Shown: positions 8,162-17,032, counted from the first letter of the stretch. The stretch: DNA of 64,000 nucleotides from Pseudoramibacter sp. (GCF_022484225.1 NZ_JAKVLT010000001.1:62001-126000); one strand, 5' to 3'. Made by a program: numbers and translations. Notes: generated by a model from the letters alone, not told the origin.

Positions 8162-9622
8162 ATGCTCACAAAGAATAGTAAAAACAAACGAAGTCAGACA
8201 CAAATAATATCTATTGATGATCTCGTTCCAGAAGATCACTTGCTGCGTTTAATAGACAAAACCATTGACTGGTCATTTATCTATGATCTGGTCGAAGATA
8301 AATATTGCCTGGATAACGGGCGTCCCAGTATGGATCCTGTTACACTAATAAAACTTCCAATCATTCAATATCTGTACGGGATCCCCAGCATGCGCAAAAC
8401 GATTGAAGAAATCAAAGTAAATGTGGCATACCGATGGTTTTTAGGATTAGACCTGACAGATCCAGTCCCACACTTTTCCACTTTTAGTAAAAACTATACC
8501 AGACGATTTGCCGGGACAGATTTATTCGAACAAATCTTTATGCATATTTTGTCTGAATGCATGAAACAGAACTTTATTGACACAGAGCATATTTTTATAG
8601 ATGGTACCCATGTTAAGGCACGTGCCAACCGTCATAAGACAAAACAAAAGCTTGTTCAAAAGTCAGCAGTATTCTATGAAAAGCAGTTAAGAGAAGAAAT
8701 AGCCTTAGACCGGAAAGCGCACCATAAAAAGCCGTTTAAGGATCGGGATAATCATGATCAAAAACCGCCGACAGGCAAAACAGGCGGTAACACAAAAGAG
8801 ATCAAAGTCAGTACGACGGACCCGGAAAGCGGCTGGTTTCATAAAGGCGAACACAAACAGGTCTTTGCCTACAATATTCAAACAGCCTGTGATAAATATG
8901 GCTGGGTATTAGGTTATAGTGTCGACGCTGGCAATGTTCATGACAGCCGCGCTTTTTACGCACTTTATCAGAAGATAAATGTCCTGCGTCCCAAATATCT
9001 TATTGCAGATGCCGGTTATAAAATACCAGCCATCGCAAAATTATTAACAGACAACGGCATTACACCCGTCTTCCCATATAAGCGGCCCATGACGAAAAAA
9101 GGCTTTTTTAAAAAATATGAATACGTCTATGATGAATACTACGACTGTTATATATGTCCAAACAATCAGATCTTAACATATGCGACGACGAACAAAGAAG
9201 GTTATAAAGAATATAAAAGCAATCCTAAAATCTGTAAAACCTGTCCTTACCTAAGCCAGTGTACGGCCAGTAAAAATCATGTTAAAGTCGTCAGCCGCCA
9301 TGTCTGGCAGGAGTATCTTGATAACTGTGAAGATATCAGACATTCCCTTCATTTAAAAGGGCTTTATAGTAAGCGAAAAGAAACAATCGAACGTATCTTT
9401 GGCACGGCAAAAGAATTTCATGGCTTCAGATACACACAGATGTATGGCAAAGCACGGATGAAAATGAAAGTCGGGCTTACTTTTGCGTGTATGAATTTAA
9501 AGAAAATGGCAAGACGATTATCAAAGAAAGAGAAAGATCGTCTTAATTATTTTTTGAGTTATTATCAAAATATAAAAAACCACATCCGAATATTTTTCGA
9601 ATGCGGTTTGTCGACAGTCTGA
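8162..9622 (+). CDS. IS1182-family transposase
   Basis: DDE transposase of 486 residues. The N-terminal part (SIDDLVPEDHLLRLIDKTIDW, later PSMDPVTLIKLPIIQYLYGI and FLGLDLTDPVPHFSTFSKN) is the family's DNA-binding region. Acidic residues of the catalytic core appear in HIFIDGTHVKA, LIADAGYK and ETIERIFGTAKE. A cysteine cluster (CPNNQ, CKTCPYLSQC) sits in the insertion between the second and third acidic residues, as usual for IS1182. The frame is open from 8099, but AAGGA seven bases before the ATG at 8162 marks the likely start. The TGA stop lies inside the right inverted repeat. Confidence 0.93.
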   Translation: MLTKNSKNKRSQTQIISIDDLVPEDHLLRLIDKTIDWSFIYDLVEDKYCLDNGRPSMDPVTLIKLPIIQYLYGIPSMRKTIEEIKVNVAYRWFLGLDLTDPVPHFSTFSKNYTRRFAGTDLFEQIFMHILSECMKQNFIDTEHIFIDGTHVKARANRHKTKQKLVQKSAVFYEKQLREEIALDRKAHHKKPFKDRDNHDQKPPTGKTGGNTKEIKVSTTDPESGWFHKGEHKQVFAYNIQTACDKYGWVLGYSVDAGNVHDSRAFYALYQKINVLRPKYLIADAGYKIPAIAKLLTDNGITPVFPYKRPMTKKGFFKKYEYVYDEYYDCYICPNNQILTYATTNKEGYKEYKSNPKICKTCPYLSQCTASKNHVKVVSRHVWQEYLDNCEDIRHSLHLKGLYSKRKETIERIFGTAKEFHGFRYTQMYGKARMKMKVGLTFACMNLKKMARRLSKKEKDRLNYFLSYYQNIKNHIRIFFECGLSTV

Positions 9623-9645
9623 GGCTTTCTGTACGAAAGCCTTTT
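9622..9645 (+). terminator. Right copy of the split terminator hairpin
   Basis: Same GGCTTTC/GAAAGCC stem, with the outer G supplied by the end of the IS element. On the plus strand it is followed by TTTTTG and terminates the transposase transcript. On the minus strand the original T-run has been moved 1.6 kb away by the insertion, so the gene at 9654-10415 has lost its own U-tract. Confidence 0.75.
9624..9640 (+). repeat. Right target-site duplication of the IS element
   Basis: GCTTTCTGTACGAAAGC, identical to 8035-8051. Confidence 0.85.
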
Positions 9646-9653
9646 TGAAATGC

Positions 9654-10415
9654 TTACTGCACCGCTTTGCGATAAGCCGCATCGTCGACCGGTTCCATCC
9701 ATTCGTTGCTGGTTTCTTCCCCGGCCACTTCAATGGCCAAATGGGAGAACCAGGAATCCGGCGCCGCACCGTGCCAGTGCTTCACCCCGGCCGGGATGTT
9801 CACCACCATGCCCGGGGTCATTTCAATGGGGTCTTTGCCCCATTCCTGGTAAAAGCCCCGGCCGCCAACGCAGATCAGCATCTGGCCGCCGCCGGACTTG
9901 GCGTGATGGACGTGCCAGTTGTTGCGGCAGCCCGGTTCAAAGGTCACGTTGAAAATCGGGACCTGTTCCGTAGATACCGGCGCCAGGTAGCTCTGACCGA
10001 TGAAATACTGGGCGTAGGCGTCGTTGGGGTCGCCGATGGGGAAAAAGATCGTGTTCTGATAACGGTCTTTATCCGTCGCTTCTGAAGCCCCTTCTCCGTA
10101 GACTTCTTTGGCCAAATTGAACACCGCCCAGGCCTTGGGCCAGCCGGCGTAAAAGGCCACGTGGGTGATCGCCGCGGCCATTTCCTTCTGGGTCACGCCG
10201 TGGTCCTTCGCGTTCTGAATGTGGTACTTTAAGCTGCTGTCGGTGATCCCCTGGGCCATGAGGGCGACTACGGTGATCAGGCATCTGGTTTTTAAATCAA
10301 GGTCCTGATTGTTCCAGTTTTCGCCAAAAAGCACATCGTCGTTGAAATGGGCAAATTCCGGAGCAAAGGTGCCAAGGGCCTTTCTGCCCGCCGTCTGGGT
10401 AATTTTTTTCGTCAT
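9654..10415 (-). CDS. Carboxymuconolactone decarboxylase-like/cupin fusion protein
   Basis: A 253-residue two-domain protein. The first half (about 20-110) is an AhpD/CMD-like helical domain, seen in LFGENWNNQDLDLKTRCLITVVAL and AAITHVAFYAGWPKAW; the paired cysteines of AhpD peroxidases are absent, so a peroxidase role is unlikely. The second half is a cupin with the metal-ligand pattern WHVHHAKSGGGQMLICVGG and MVVNIPAGVKHWHGA. Such fusions are common beside TetR regulators in Clostridia and are often called quercetin-dioxygenase-like; the substrate is unknown. It is the last gene of a TetR-controlled operon. Confidence 0.85.
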   Translation of the reverse strand: MTKKITQTAGRKALGTFAPEFAHFNDDVLFGENWNNQDLDLKTRCLITVVALMAQGITDSSLKYHIQNAKDHGVTQKEMAAAITHVAFYAGWPKAWAVFNLAKEVYGEGASEATDKDRYQNTIFFPIGDPNDAYAQYFIGQSYLAPVSTEQVPIFNVTFEPGCRNNWHVHHAKSGGGQMLICVGGRGFYQEWGKDPIEMTPGMVVNIPAGVKHWHGAAPDSWFSHLAIEVAGEETSNEWMEPVDDAAYRKAVQ

Positions 10416-10437
10416 GTTGATCTCCTGATTAAATATT

Positions 10438-11061
10438 TTACGCTTCTAATAAATGCACAAGACAGTTGTTCACGATCTCGTAAATGGACTGACTGAGGAA
10501 ATGCAGGCCGGCCGCTTTCATCGCTTCTGCTTGTTTGTCTGTCACTTGGGTGTAGGGATAGACCCCGCACAAAAACGGGAAAAAGATGTAGACTGCCTGA
10601 TGCCGGTCTGCGCCGCTCATATCCGGGCAGAATTTTTCCAGCAGTTCGCTCACCAGCGCCAGCGCCTGACCGTAAGCCTTTTTAAAAGACGCCAGCTGTT
10701 CGACCCGGCTGTTGGTTTCCATATCATAAATATTCATCGAAAGGAGCTTCAGCAGCTGTTCCCGTTTAGCCAGGGATTTCGCGATTTGATCGGCGAGGTC
10801 TTTTTTGGATAAACGGCTGTCGTTTTCGAGAATTGTCGCCAGATCTGCATTCCAGCGCAGGTATTCCCGCTTGAACAAGGCGAGGAAAATCTCTTCTTTA
10901 GTCTGAAAATAATTGTAAATCGTCGGCCTTGAAAAACTGGTGATGCTGCTGATGTCCTTTAGGGTGATGTCCCAAAAGCTTTTGGTCTGATACAGTTTTT
11001 CGCAGGCGTCGACGATTTCTTCCCGGCGGCGTTCGATGAGTTCCGGCGTGCCTTTAAACAT
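10438..11061 (-). CDS. TetR-family repressor, probably autoregulating
   Basis: The 207-residue protein begins with a TetR helix-turn-helix (TLKDISSITSFSRPTIYNYFQTKEEIFLALF, about 35-65) followed by a helical ligand-binding domain. It sits between the DUF362 ferredoxin gene and the CMD-cupin gene with gaps of 22-27 bases. Two palindromes with TGACA/TGTCA arms overlap the promoter upstream of the operon (12240-12290) and are its likely binding sites. Confidence 0.88.
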   Translation of the reverse strand: MFKGTPELIERRREEIVDACEKLYQTKSFWDITLKDISSITSFSRPTIYNYFQTKEEIFLALFKREYLRWNADLATILENDSRLSKKDLADQIAKSLAKREQLLKLLSMNIYDMETNSRVEQLASFKKAYGQALALVSELLEKFCPDMSGADRHQAVYIFFPFLCGVYPYTQVTDKQAEAMKAAGLHFLSQSIYEIVNNCLVHLLEA

Positions 11062-11088
11062 CCTGTCTCCTCTCTTTTTGCTTCAACA

Positions 11089-12219
11089 TCAGGCCATCGT
11101 GATCAGTTCGTAATCCCGGGAGCCGAGGCCGATCTTTTCGCCGTGTTCCAGGGTTTCCTTCCAGCGCACTGCGGGGTTGCTGTCCAGGAAGTTGTCATGA
11201 TGTTGATGGAAGTCCGGGTCAGCCAGATGGTCGCCAAGCTGGGAATTTTTGATCGGCGAAGCTTTCAGACACGCGTCGGCGCAGGCCTGATCCAGAGCTA
11301 CCGGATCGAAAGAGGCAAACATGCCGATATTCGGCAGAATCGGCGCGTCGTTTTCCCCGTGGCAGTCGCAGTTCGGCGAGATGTCCTGAACTAGGGAAAC
11401 GTGGAAGCACGGTCTTTCCGCGCAGACTGCCGCGGTGTATTCCGCGATCTTGCAGCCGAGAATTTCGTTGGCGTTTTCGTTGTTGTTGCTGATGGCGTCG
11501 AAGGCGCAGGCCCCGATGCAGCGGCCGCAGCCCTTGCAGATGTCCTGGTTGATGTGGGCCTTGTTGTCTTCATCGTAGTAGATCGCGTCGGAGCCGCATT
11601 CCTTCGCACACCGGTGGCAGCCCCGGCATAATTCCTGATCCACATGAGGCTTGCCGTCGCAGTGCTGGTGCATCTTTCCGGCCCGGGAGCCGCAGCCCAT
11701 GCCAATGTTTTTCAGGGCGCCGCCGAAGCCCGTCGCTTCGTGGCCTTTGAAATGGGTCAGGGAGATGAGCACGTCAGCGTCCATCACCGCGCGGCCGATG
11801 TAGGCTTCTTTGCAGTACTCGCCGTTCGGCACCGGCACCGCGATGTCGTCCGTGCCCTTGAGACCGTCCCCGATGATGGTCTGGCAGCCCGTCGTCACAT
11901 AGTTAAAGCCGTTGACTTCGGCGCAGTACAGATGATCCAGCGCGTTTTTCCGGCTGCCGGGATACAGGGTGTTGCAGTCGGTCAAAAACGGCTTTCCCCC
12001 TTGTTCCTTCACCACATCGGCCACCGCCTTCGCGTAGTTCGGCCGGAGAAAGCCCAAGTTGCCGAGCTCTCCAAAATGCATTTTGACCGCCACAAACTTG
12101 CCGTTCATGTTGATCTTGCCGATGCCGGCTTTGCGCATGAGCTTCTGCAGCTTCGCCGTCAGGGGAACCCCGACCTGGGTTCTGAAATCTGTAAAATAAA
12201 CTTTACTTTTTTCGTTCAT
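11089..12219 (-). CDS. DUF362 protein with two [4Fe-4S] clusters
   Basis: A 376-residue iron-sulfur protein. The DUF362 domain (about 1-190 and again after 260) includes VKMHFGELGNLGFLRPNY and LISLTHFKGHEATGFGGALKNIGMG. An inserted ferredoxin-like section carries two CxxCxxC...C patterns: ELCRGCHRCAKEC and DICKGCGRCIGACAF. The open frame extends to 12282, but AGGAGG sits 6 bases before the ATG at 12219, and the upstream stretch overlaps the operator. Role is electron transfer of unknown specificity; it is the first gene of the TetR/CMD-cupin operon. Confidence 0.85.
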   Translation of the reverse strand: MNEKSKVYFTDFRTQVGVPLTAKLQKLMRKAGIGKINMNGKFVAVKMHFGELGNLGFLRPNYAKAVADVVKEQGGKPFLTDCNTLYPGSRKNALDHLYCAEVNGFNYVTTGCQTIIGDGLKGTDDIAVPVPNGEYCKEAYIGRAVMDADVLISLTHFKGHEATGFGGALKNIGMGCGSRAGKMHQHCDGKPHVDQELCRGCHRCAKECGSDAIYYDEDNKAHINQDICKGCGRCIGACAFDAISNNNENANEILGCKIAEYTAAVCAERPCFHVSLVQDISPNCDCHGENDAPILPNIGMFASFDPVALDQACADACLKASPIKNSQLGDHLADPDFHQHHDNFLDSNPAVRWKETLEHGEKIGLGSRDYELITMA

Positions 12220-12239
12220 CGAATCTCCTCCTTCTTGTG

Positions 12240-12290
12240 TTGACACCTTGTCAATACATTTATTATAAGGCTGTGATGACACGGTGTCAA
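12240..12290 (-). promoter_or_regulatory. TetR-controlled promoter with two operators
   Basis: On the minus strand TTGACA (12285-12290) and TATAAT (12262-12267) are 17 bases apart. Operator 1, the palindrome TGACAC-C-GTGTCA (12277-12289), covers the -35 box. Operator 2, TTGACA-AGG-TGTCAA (12240-12254), lies just past the start point. Both fit repression by the TetR protein encoded downstream. The stop codon of the upstream DUF1848 gene (12287-12289) lies inside the -35 box. Confidence 0.85.
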
Positions 12291-13225
12291 TTTTCAGTCG
12301 GCAGAAAACTCACCTGCCTGTCAATCCACAACGCCTGGGGCACATCGTGGATGATATCGCCGTTTTCATAGCTGCCGATTAAGAACGGCGAGTCCGGATC
12401 GTGGCGCCGGCTTTGGGCCAAAACCCTTGCCGGGTCTGTGTTGGCGTAGCAGTACCGGCACAAATGCCGGCATGTGTCGTAGGCGCCGATGTCGCAGGCC
12501 AGATAACAGGCACACGCCGCTCGGGCGCCTTTGCGCTTTGGGGCCTTCAGGCGTCGACCAATCGCTTTTTCGTAATCGCTGAGCTTCATGCACCCGCTGC
12601 AGTCTGCCCCGTAAGGCGCCAGCTCCTCCCCTTCGGCGCAGGGTTTGACCGTCATGCCGCGAGCCCCGGCGATTTCAATGAGGGCCTTTCCCAAAGCCAG
12701 ACGATCTTCGACTGTGACCTTCCGGGCTTCTGGAAAATTGCGCCGCACTTTCGCGTACAGATCGATAAAGCTGATGACCGCGGTTTTTGTATAACCTTCC
12801 AAGGTCTTCGCCATCTGTTTAAAAGCCCTGAGGTGATACGCCGCGGAATATTTTTCCGAAATCAAAATCGGGTCGTACCGCCAGCCGATGCGGTTGACGC
12901 CGACCCGATCTGATAGCCTTTTAAACACGTCGAGAAGGTGATGCTTGTCCGGCACGTTGGGCTCGATGTCCCGCCCGTAAGGGGTGATGGTCACAAACCA
13001 GTACTGCCCGTAATCTCTTAGCAAATGCATATAGGGAAACATCGGCTCGGGATTTTTCGTGCAGAACCCAATGGCGTCCACGACGTCAGGATTCAAGCGG
13101 TACCGGCTCACCTGTTTCGGGTTGTAGGGATTTCGGACGCAGACAAAGCCCGCCTTCAGCCGGTTTGCCAGCCACTTCGCGTAAAAGGCCGGAATGTCGG
13201 TCCGCTGTCCGGTGTTGATGATCAT
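12287..13225 (-). CDS. DUF1848 protein, possible radical-SAM-like
   Basis: A 312-residue member of DUF1848, recognised from MIINTGQRTDIPAFYAKWLANRLKAG-type N-terminus, GFCTKNPEPMFP and WRYDPILIS. Cysteines cluster near the end: CSGCMKL, CACYLACDIGAYDTC and CRHLCRYCYAN, the last resembling the CxxxCxxC pattern that holds a [4Fe-4S] cluster and SAM. No function is established. It is transcribed on its own, ending inside the promoter of the next operon. A TATAAT at 13258-13263 may be its -10 box. Confidence 0.8.
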   Translation of the reverse strand: MIINTGQRTDIPAFYAKWLANRLKAGFVCVRNPYNPKQVSRYRLNPDVVDAIGFCTKNPEPMFPYMHLLRDYGQYWFVTITPYGRDIEPNVPDKHHLLDVFKRLSDRVGVNRIGWRYDPILISEKYSAAYHLRAFKQMAKTLEGYTKTAVISFIDLYAKVRRNFPEARKVTVEDRLALGKALIEIAGARGMTVKPCAEGEELAPYGADCSGCMKLSDYEKAIGRRLKAPKRKGARAACACYLACDIGAYDTCRHLCRYCYANTDPARVLAQSRRHDPDSPFLIGSYENGDIIHDVPQALWIDRQVSFLPTEN

Positions 13226-13273
13226 GGGCGTCTCCTCTCTTTCAATTTTTTTGCCTCATTATAGATTGCAATC

Positions 13274-13302
13274 AAAAAAAGCGCTGCAAAACCGCAGCAC
13301 TT
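13274..13302 (-). terminator. Terminator after the glutamate-cysteine ligase gene
   Basis: AGTGCTGC pairs with GCAGCGCT around GGTTTT, followed by seven T on the minus strand. Confidence 0.85.
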
Positions 13303-13322
13303 AAATGATTGGAGATTTGCCT

Positions 13323-14699
13323 TCACTTCAGCGATCCGTAATCTAAAATCAGCTTTTCAAGGCTTCTGCCGCTTTCCAAAGCTTCGGCGAAATCCCGTCC
13401 TGGTGAGCTCAGGCGTTCGGCCCGGTCCCACAACGGTTCTAAATAATTTTCTTCGCCGTATCCCCGCGTTTGAAGTCCGGCTTCTGAAATTTTTAACAAT
13501 TCTATCACTACCCGCTTGAGTTCTTTTTTTGAAATGGCTTCGTCCCAGTCCCGTTTGCAGAGCTTTGCTCTGAGTTCTCCGGGATCGGTTTTGGCAAAAG
13601 CGGAGTCTGCGATAAGATCTTGAACTTCTTTTAACTGCCGCACGATGCCGGCGTGAAAGGCTGGGGCTGCCCAGAGTTCTTTCACGGGTTGCGTGCAGAC
13701 GCTCCGGCATTCCACCGTTCCCCGAAACGTCAGGGCATTTAAGTGATACGTCCTGAAATACTGAAGGTCACTGAGTTCCGGCTTAAAAGTCATGGCATGC
13801 ATTTCACCACCGTCCCGGTAATAGCCGGTCACGGTCTCTCTTGCAAAATAATCCTGGATCGCGGTTTGCGGAAAATACAGATAACGGCCGTTCCGTTCGG
13901 CGCAGAACAAGCCCATCTCCATGGCGTAATCGAGAATGTCCTGAGGTGTTTTAAAATGTTTTTCGTAAAGATACGCGTTTTTCGGATTCGTGCCGTGATT
14001 GCTGTACCGCCAGAAATCGTCCCGGGACAAAAGTTTTTTGCGGTCTTTTGAAACCGAATTGGCAAAGAGCACCGCTTTGTAAGGTTCGATCAAATTGAGG
14101 GTGTTGAGCATCTCGCAGACGTTTTCTTCGGTTACGTCCATCTGAATCTGGGACGCGCAGGCGTAAAGTCCGAAAGCCGGCGTCTGCCCCGCATGGCTGC
14201 CCTGAACGTGGTCGCAGTCGCGCAGATAATCAAAGAGCATCTCGTATCGCCCCACGGGAACCGGTTCCATGACATTGCAGTCCCGCCGGGGATTGATCCC
14301 CATGCCCGTGAGGGCGTGGCCGTGCGCCTTCAGCACATCTTGAAGAAAGGTGAAATACCCTTCGAACCTCGCCTTTAAAATATCAATCGTTTCTTCCGGC
14401 CCAAAAGACAGTTCCATCGTGTTGTAGCTGCAGTCGAAGGACAGGTTGTCGCCGCACGCTTCGCTGGTGGCGCTGAAAATCTCGCCGTTTCGGTCTCGCT
14501 GCACCTGACCAAAATTGAAGTGTGCGCAGAACTGCTCCGCCGTTTCGTGGCAGACGGCGAAGTCCACGGCATCGCCGGCTAAATTGACCACCGGGAACTC
14601 GAATTCAACGCCGACCTGATCCGTTGCCATCCGCTGCATCGGCTGAAAGAGCTTTTCGCCCAAAGCTTTTCTTACCGCATCTAATTGATCGTTTTTCAT
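13323..14699 (-). CDS. Glutamate-cysteine ligase-like protein (GCS2 family)
   Basis: A 458-residue ATP-dependent carboxylate-amine ligase of the GCS2 type, which joins glutamate to cysteine to make gamma-glutamylcysteine. Visible family features are GVEFEFPVVNL near the N-terminus (metal- and ATP-binding glutamates), DCSYNTMELSFGP, GMGINPRRD, and FGLYACASQIQMDVT (about 175-190), with a conserved Arg region TFRGTVECRSVC. No glutathione synthetase domain is fused, so the product is gamma-glutamylcysteine or a relative. It is transcribed alone, with its own terminator. Confidence 0.8.
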   Translation of the reverse strand: MKNDQLDAVRKALGEKLFQPMQRMATDQVGVEFEFPVVNLAGDAVDFAVCHETAEQFCAHFNFGQVQRDRNGEIFSATSEACGDNLSFDCSYNTMELSFGPEETIDILKARFEGYFTFLQDVLKAHGHALTGMGINPRRDCNVMEPVPVGRYEMLFDYLRDCDHVQGSHAGQTPAFGLYACASQIQMDVTEENVCEMLNTLNLIEPYKAVLFANSVSKDRKKLLSRDDFWRYSNHGTNPKNAYLYEKHFKTPQDILDYAMEMGLFCAERNGRYLYFPQTAIQDYFARETVTGYYRDGGEMHAMTFKPELSDLQYFRTYHLNALTFRGTVECRSVCTQPVKELWAAPAFHAGIVRQLKEVQDLIADSAFAKTDPGELRAKLCKRDWDEAISKKELKRVVIELLKISEAGLQTRGYGEENYLEPLWDRAERLSSPGRDFAEALESGRSLEKLILDYGSLK

Positions 14700-14790
14700 G
14701 ATACGCTCCGATTATGCCTATTATGACAATAGTTTTTGATTGTTCTATCTTAATCGATGCCGGCGTGTTTCGCAATTTTTTTATAAAGCT

Positions 14791-15369
14791 TTAAGCCTCT
14801 AAAATCCTTTGAACCCGTTCTTTGAGTTCCGGCAGCACGTCTTTTTCAAACCACGGGTTCTTTTTCTGCCAGCCCAAAGTCAACGGACTCGGGTGGACGA
14901 TGGGCAGGGCTTCGGGCAGATACTCCCGGAAGCGGCGCACGGTCTCCGTCAGATTTTTCCCGGTGCGGCCCTTTAAATAATAATCCACCGCGTACTTGCC
15001 GACGAGGAGCTTGAGTTTGACCTCGGGCATCAGTGCGAGAAGCTTTTCGTGGTATTCCCTGGCGATAAATTTTCGCGGCGGCAGATCTCCGGATTTGCCT
15101 TTTCCCGGGAAATAGAGATCCATCGGCAGGATGCCGATTTTTTCAGAATAAAACGTGTCCCGATCCACGCCCATCCAGTCCCGAAGCTTGTCTCCGGACT
15201 TGTCGTTAAAGGAAATTCCCGTCTCTTCAACGACCCGGCCCGGGGCCTGGCTGACGATCAAGATTCGCGCTTTGGGATTGATCCGCATGATCGGCCCGAC
15301 GCCGCGGTCCGTGTAAGTTTTATTGCGGGGGTCCGCTTTCAGTTCTTCGACAATTTCTTCTAACGTCAT
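14791..15369 (-). CDS. Uracil-DNA glycosylase family protein
   Basis: 192 residues of the UDG superfamily (close to YcdA-type/family 4-like proteins). Motif 1 is ILIVSQAPGRVVEETGISFND, and motif 2 is PIVHPSPLTLGW, where the His contacts the flipped base. The four iron-sulfur cysteines of family 4 enzymes are absent. The protein probably removes uracil or a similar lesion, but specificity cannot be read here. It is the last gene after the acyltransferase and the broken regulator, 18 bases downstream. Confidence 0.8.
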   Translation of the reverse strand: MTLEEIVEELKADPRNKTYTDRGVGPIMRINPKARILIVSQAPGRVVEETGISFNDKSGDKLRDWMGVDRDTFYSEKIGILPMDLYFPGKGKSGDLPPRKFIAREYHEKLLALMPEVKLKLLVGKYAVDYYLKGRTGKNLTETVRRFREYLPEALPIVHPSPLTLGWQKKNPWFEKDVLPELKERVQRILEA

Positions 15370-15387
15370 AAGTTCTCCTGTAAAAAA

Positions 15388-15828
15388 TTAATCTTGGTCT
15401 GAGCTGTCTGTCATTTGGCGCCTGACCGCGTCAGCCAGCGCCAGGAAATGATCCGAGTTCATCAGCGCCAGGCCCTGGGTTTCGTCCCCAAGCACCACAA
15501 GCTGATCCCCCGGATGAATATCAAAGCATTTTCTCGCCTTCGCCGGAATGACGATCTGGCCCTTGTCCCCGACGGTCACAATGCCAAAAAGGTGCTTGCC
15601 CTTCGGCGGCAGGTTCAGCCCCAAATGCTCTTCCGGCACATAATGGGCCAAATCGTCGAGGGAGACATCGAAGAGTTCCGCAAGGGCCTGGCTTTTTTCA
15701 AGATCCGGCATGGTTTCGCCGGCTTCCCATTTCGCGACGGTCTGCCGCGCCACGCCGACCGCCTCGGCGACGGCTTCCTGGGTCAGCTGATGCAGTTTCC
15801 TCAGCTACACGAGATTGTCTTTAAACAT
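15388..15828 (-). pseudogene. XRE-AbrB regulator gene with an in-frame TAG at codon 8
   Basis: Reading from the ATG at 15828 gives MFKDNLV, a TAG at 15805-15807, and then LRKLHQLTQEAVAEAVGVARQ, a normal XRE helix-turn-helix, without any frame change. The TAG stands where relatives usually have Gln, so a CAG-to-TAG change is likely. The rest is intact: helix-turn-helix, DLAHYVPEEH linker, then an AbrB/SpoVT-type domain (GIVTVGDKGQIVIPAKARK). Restart at the internal ATG of 15753 would give 121 residues without a full DNA-binding motif. It overlaps the acyltransferase stop by 8 bases. Confidence 0.8.
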
Positions 15829-16900
15829 GCTGCTTCTCCTTCTTGATCCCTAAAATCCCCCATCTGAGAAACGGGATTCTGGCAATCCCTTCCGATAAGA
15901 GCAAACTTCCGCCGAAAGCAGCCGCTGCCGTGATCAAATAACAAGGCAAAGCCGGCAGAAACGTCCAAGTCCGAAGGGCTAAAGCTGCCGCCGACAAGGC
16001 GAGATAATGGCACACATAAATGCCAAAACTGCGCCGATTAAAAAACTGGCAGATCTTATTCGTCTGGTCACCCCAGGCTTTCATGGCAGCGAAGACAGCC
16101 AACACCGCCGTCCACAGATAGGCCACGGCCGAAACGCTGTTCACCTGCGGCATGACAGCGTAGGGGCTGCCAAAAGATAAATGCACATGAAGGGTTCCGA
16201 AGACTGCCGCCAATATGATCAAGGGGAAGCGTAAACGGCTCAGGCGCGCGATCACGGCGTCGTGGGCAAACACGAAATACCCGAGAAGAAACGCAAAGCC
16301 GTAAATGCCGAAGCGGTACACCGAGACGACCGGCGTGTTCAGAATCTCGCCGGACAGCCACACGGGAATGCCGAGGAGCAGCAGCGCCGGCATGTTGGTT
16401 TTTTCCGTCCACGCGTACAGCCGGCCCGTTTCGAAACGGCGAATCAGCGCCAAAAACATCGAAAACAGCCACAGCAGCTGGATAAACCACAGCACCCCTG
16501 TACCAGACACGACGAGAATCAAATACCGGGCAGGCGGCGGCGCCGCCTTTAACATCGGCTTAAGTGCCCCGGCAATAGACATGTTGATGAAGCCCTGAAG
16601 CCAGCCGGCGATGAGAAGCCCCACCGTCGACGGCACCAAGAGCTTCCGCGTCCGCGCCCTGAGGTATTCCCGCACCGTGTGGCGTTCTAAAAAATACCGG
16701 GAACTCATCCCCGACACGATAAAAAGCAGCACCATCATCCACGGGTAGAGGACGTACACGGCCCCGTCCTGCACCTGCGTCTTCGCAAAGGGCAGCCCCA
16801 TGCCCGGCGTCACCGCGCTGAAAATAAAAAACACGTGGTAAAGCACCACCAGCAATACCGTCATCCAGCGAATATTGTCCAAATACACTTTTCTCATCAT
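15821..16900 (-). CDS. Acyltransferase 3 family membrane protein
   Basis: A 359-residue integral membrane acyltransferase with about ten hydrophobic segments. The N-terminus MMRKVYLDNIRWMTVLLVVLYHVFFIF contains the family's R/H catalytic region (DNIRW...YHV), and YVLYPWMMVLLFIVSGMSSRYFLERHT follows. Members O-acetylate or otherwise acylate surface sugars, peptidoglycan or lipids; the acceptor here is unknown. It heads a small unit with the XRE-AbrB gene and the UDG gene. Confidence 0.85.
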   Translation of the reverse strand: MMRKVYLDNIRWMTVLLVVLYHVFFIFSAVTPGMGLPFAKTQVQDGAVYVLYPWMMVLLFIVSGMSSRYFLERHTVREYLRARTRKLLVPSTVGLLIAGWLQGFINMSIAGALKPMLKAAPPPARYLILVVSGTGVLWFIQLLWLFSMFLALIRRFETGRLYAWTEKTNMPALLLLGIPVWLSGEILNTPVVSVYRFGIYGFAFLLGYFVFAHDAVIARLSRLRFPLIILAAVFGTLHVHLSFGSPYAVMPQVNSVSAVAYLWTAVLAVFAAMKAWGDQTNKICQFFNRRSFGIYVCHYLALSAAALALRTWTFLPALPCYLITAAAAFGGSLLLSEGIARIPFLRWGILGIKKEKQHV

Positions 16901-17032
16901 TATCCCACCTTTGCTCAGATTTTTAACTTATTGTAAAGCCTGGATGCAAGGGCGTCTACCAGAGAAAAATAACATATGGTGGGAAATTTTGTTAGGTTTG
17001 CGGGCGGTTGTGCTTCTTTCTTTTTCGCCGCT

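Larger units (their letters stand above)
8052..9623 (+). mobile_element. IS1182-family insertion sequence, 1572 bp, apparently complete
   Basis: Perfect 17-base terminal inverted repeats, CTCAGACTGTCGACAAA at 8052-8068 and its reverse complement at 9607-9623, enclose one intact transposase gene. The element is flanked by identical 17-base direct repeats (8035-8051, 9624-9640), so the insertion is recent and not rearranged. The duplicated target is a whole terminator stem-loop. A hairpin with T-run just inside the left end (8066-8096) would shield the transposase from read-through. Confidence 0.93.

Noticed and set aside
9645..10085. Plus-strand frame opposite the CMD-cupin gene
   Set aside because: Shadow of the minus-strand gene; composition and lack of a ribosome site argue against coding.
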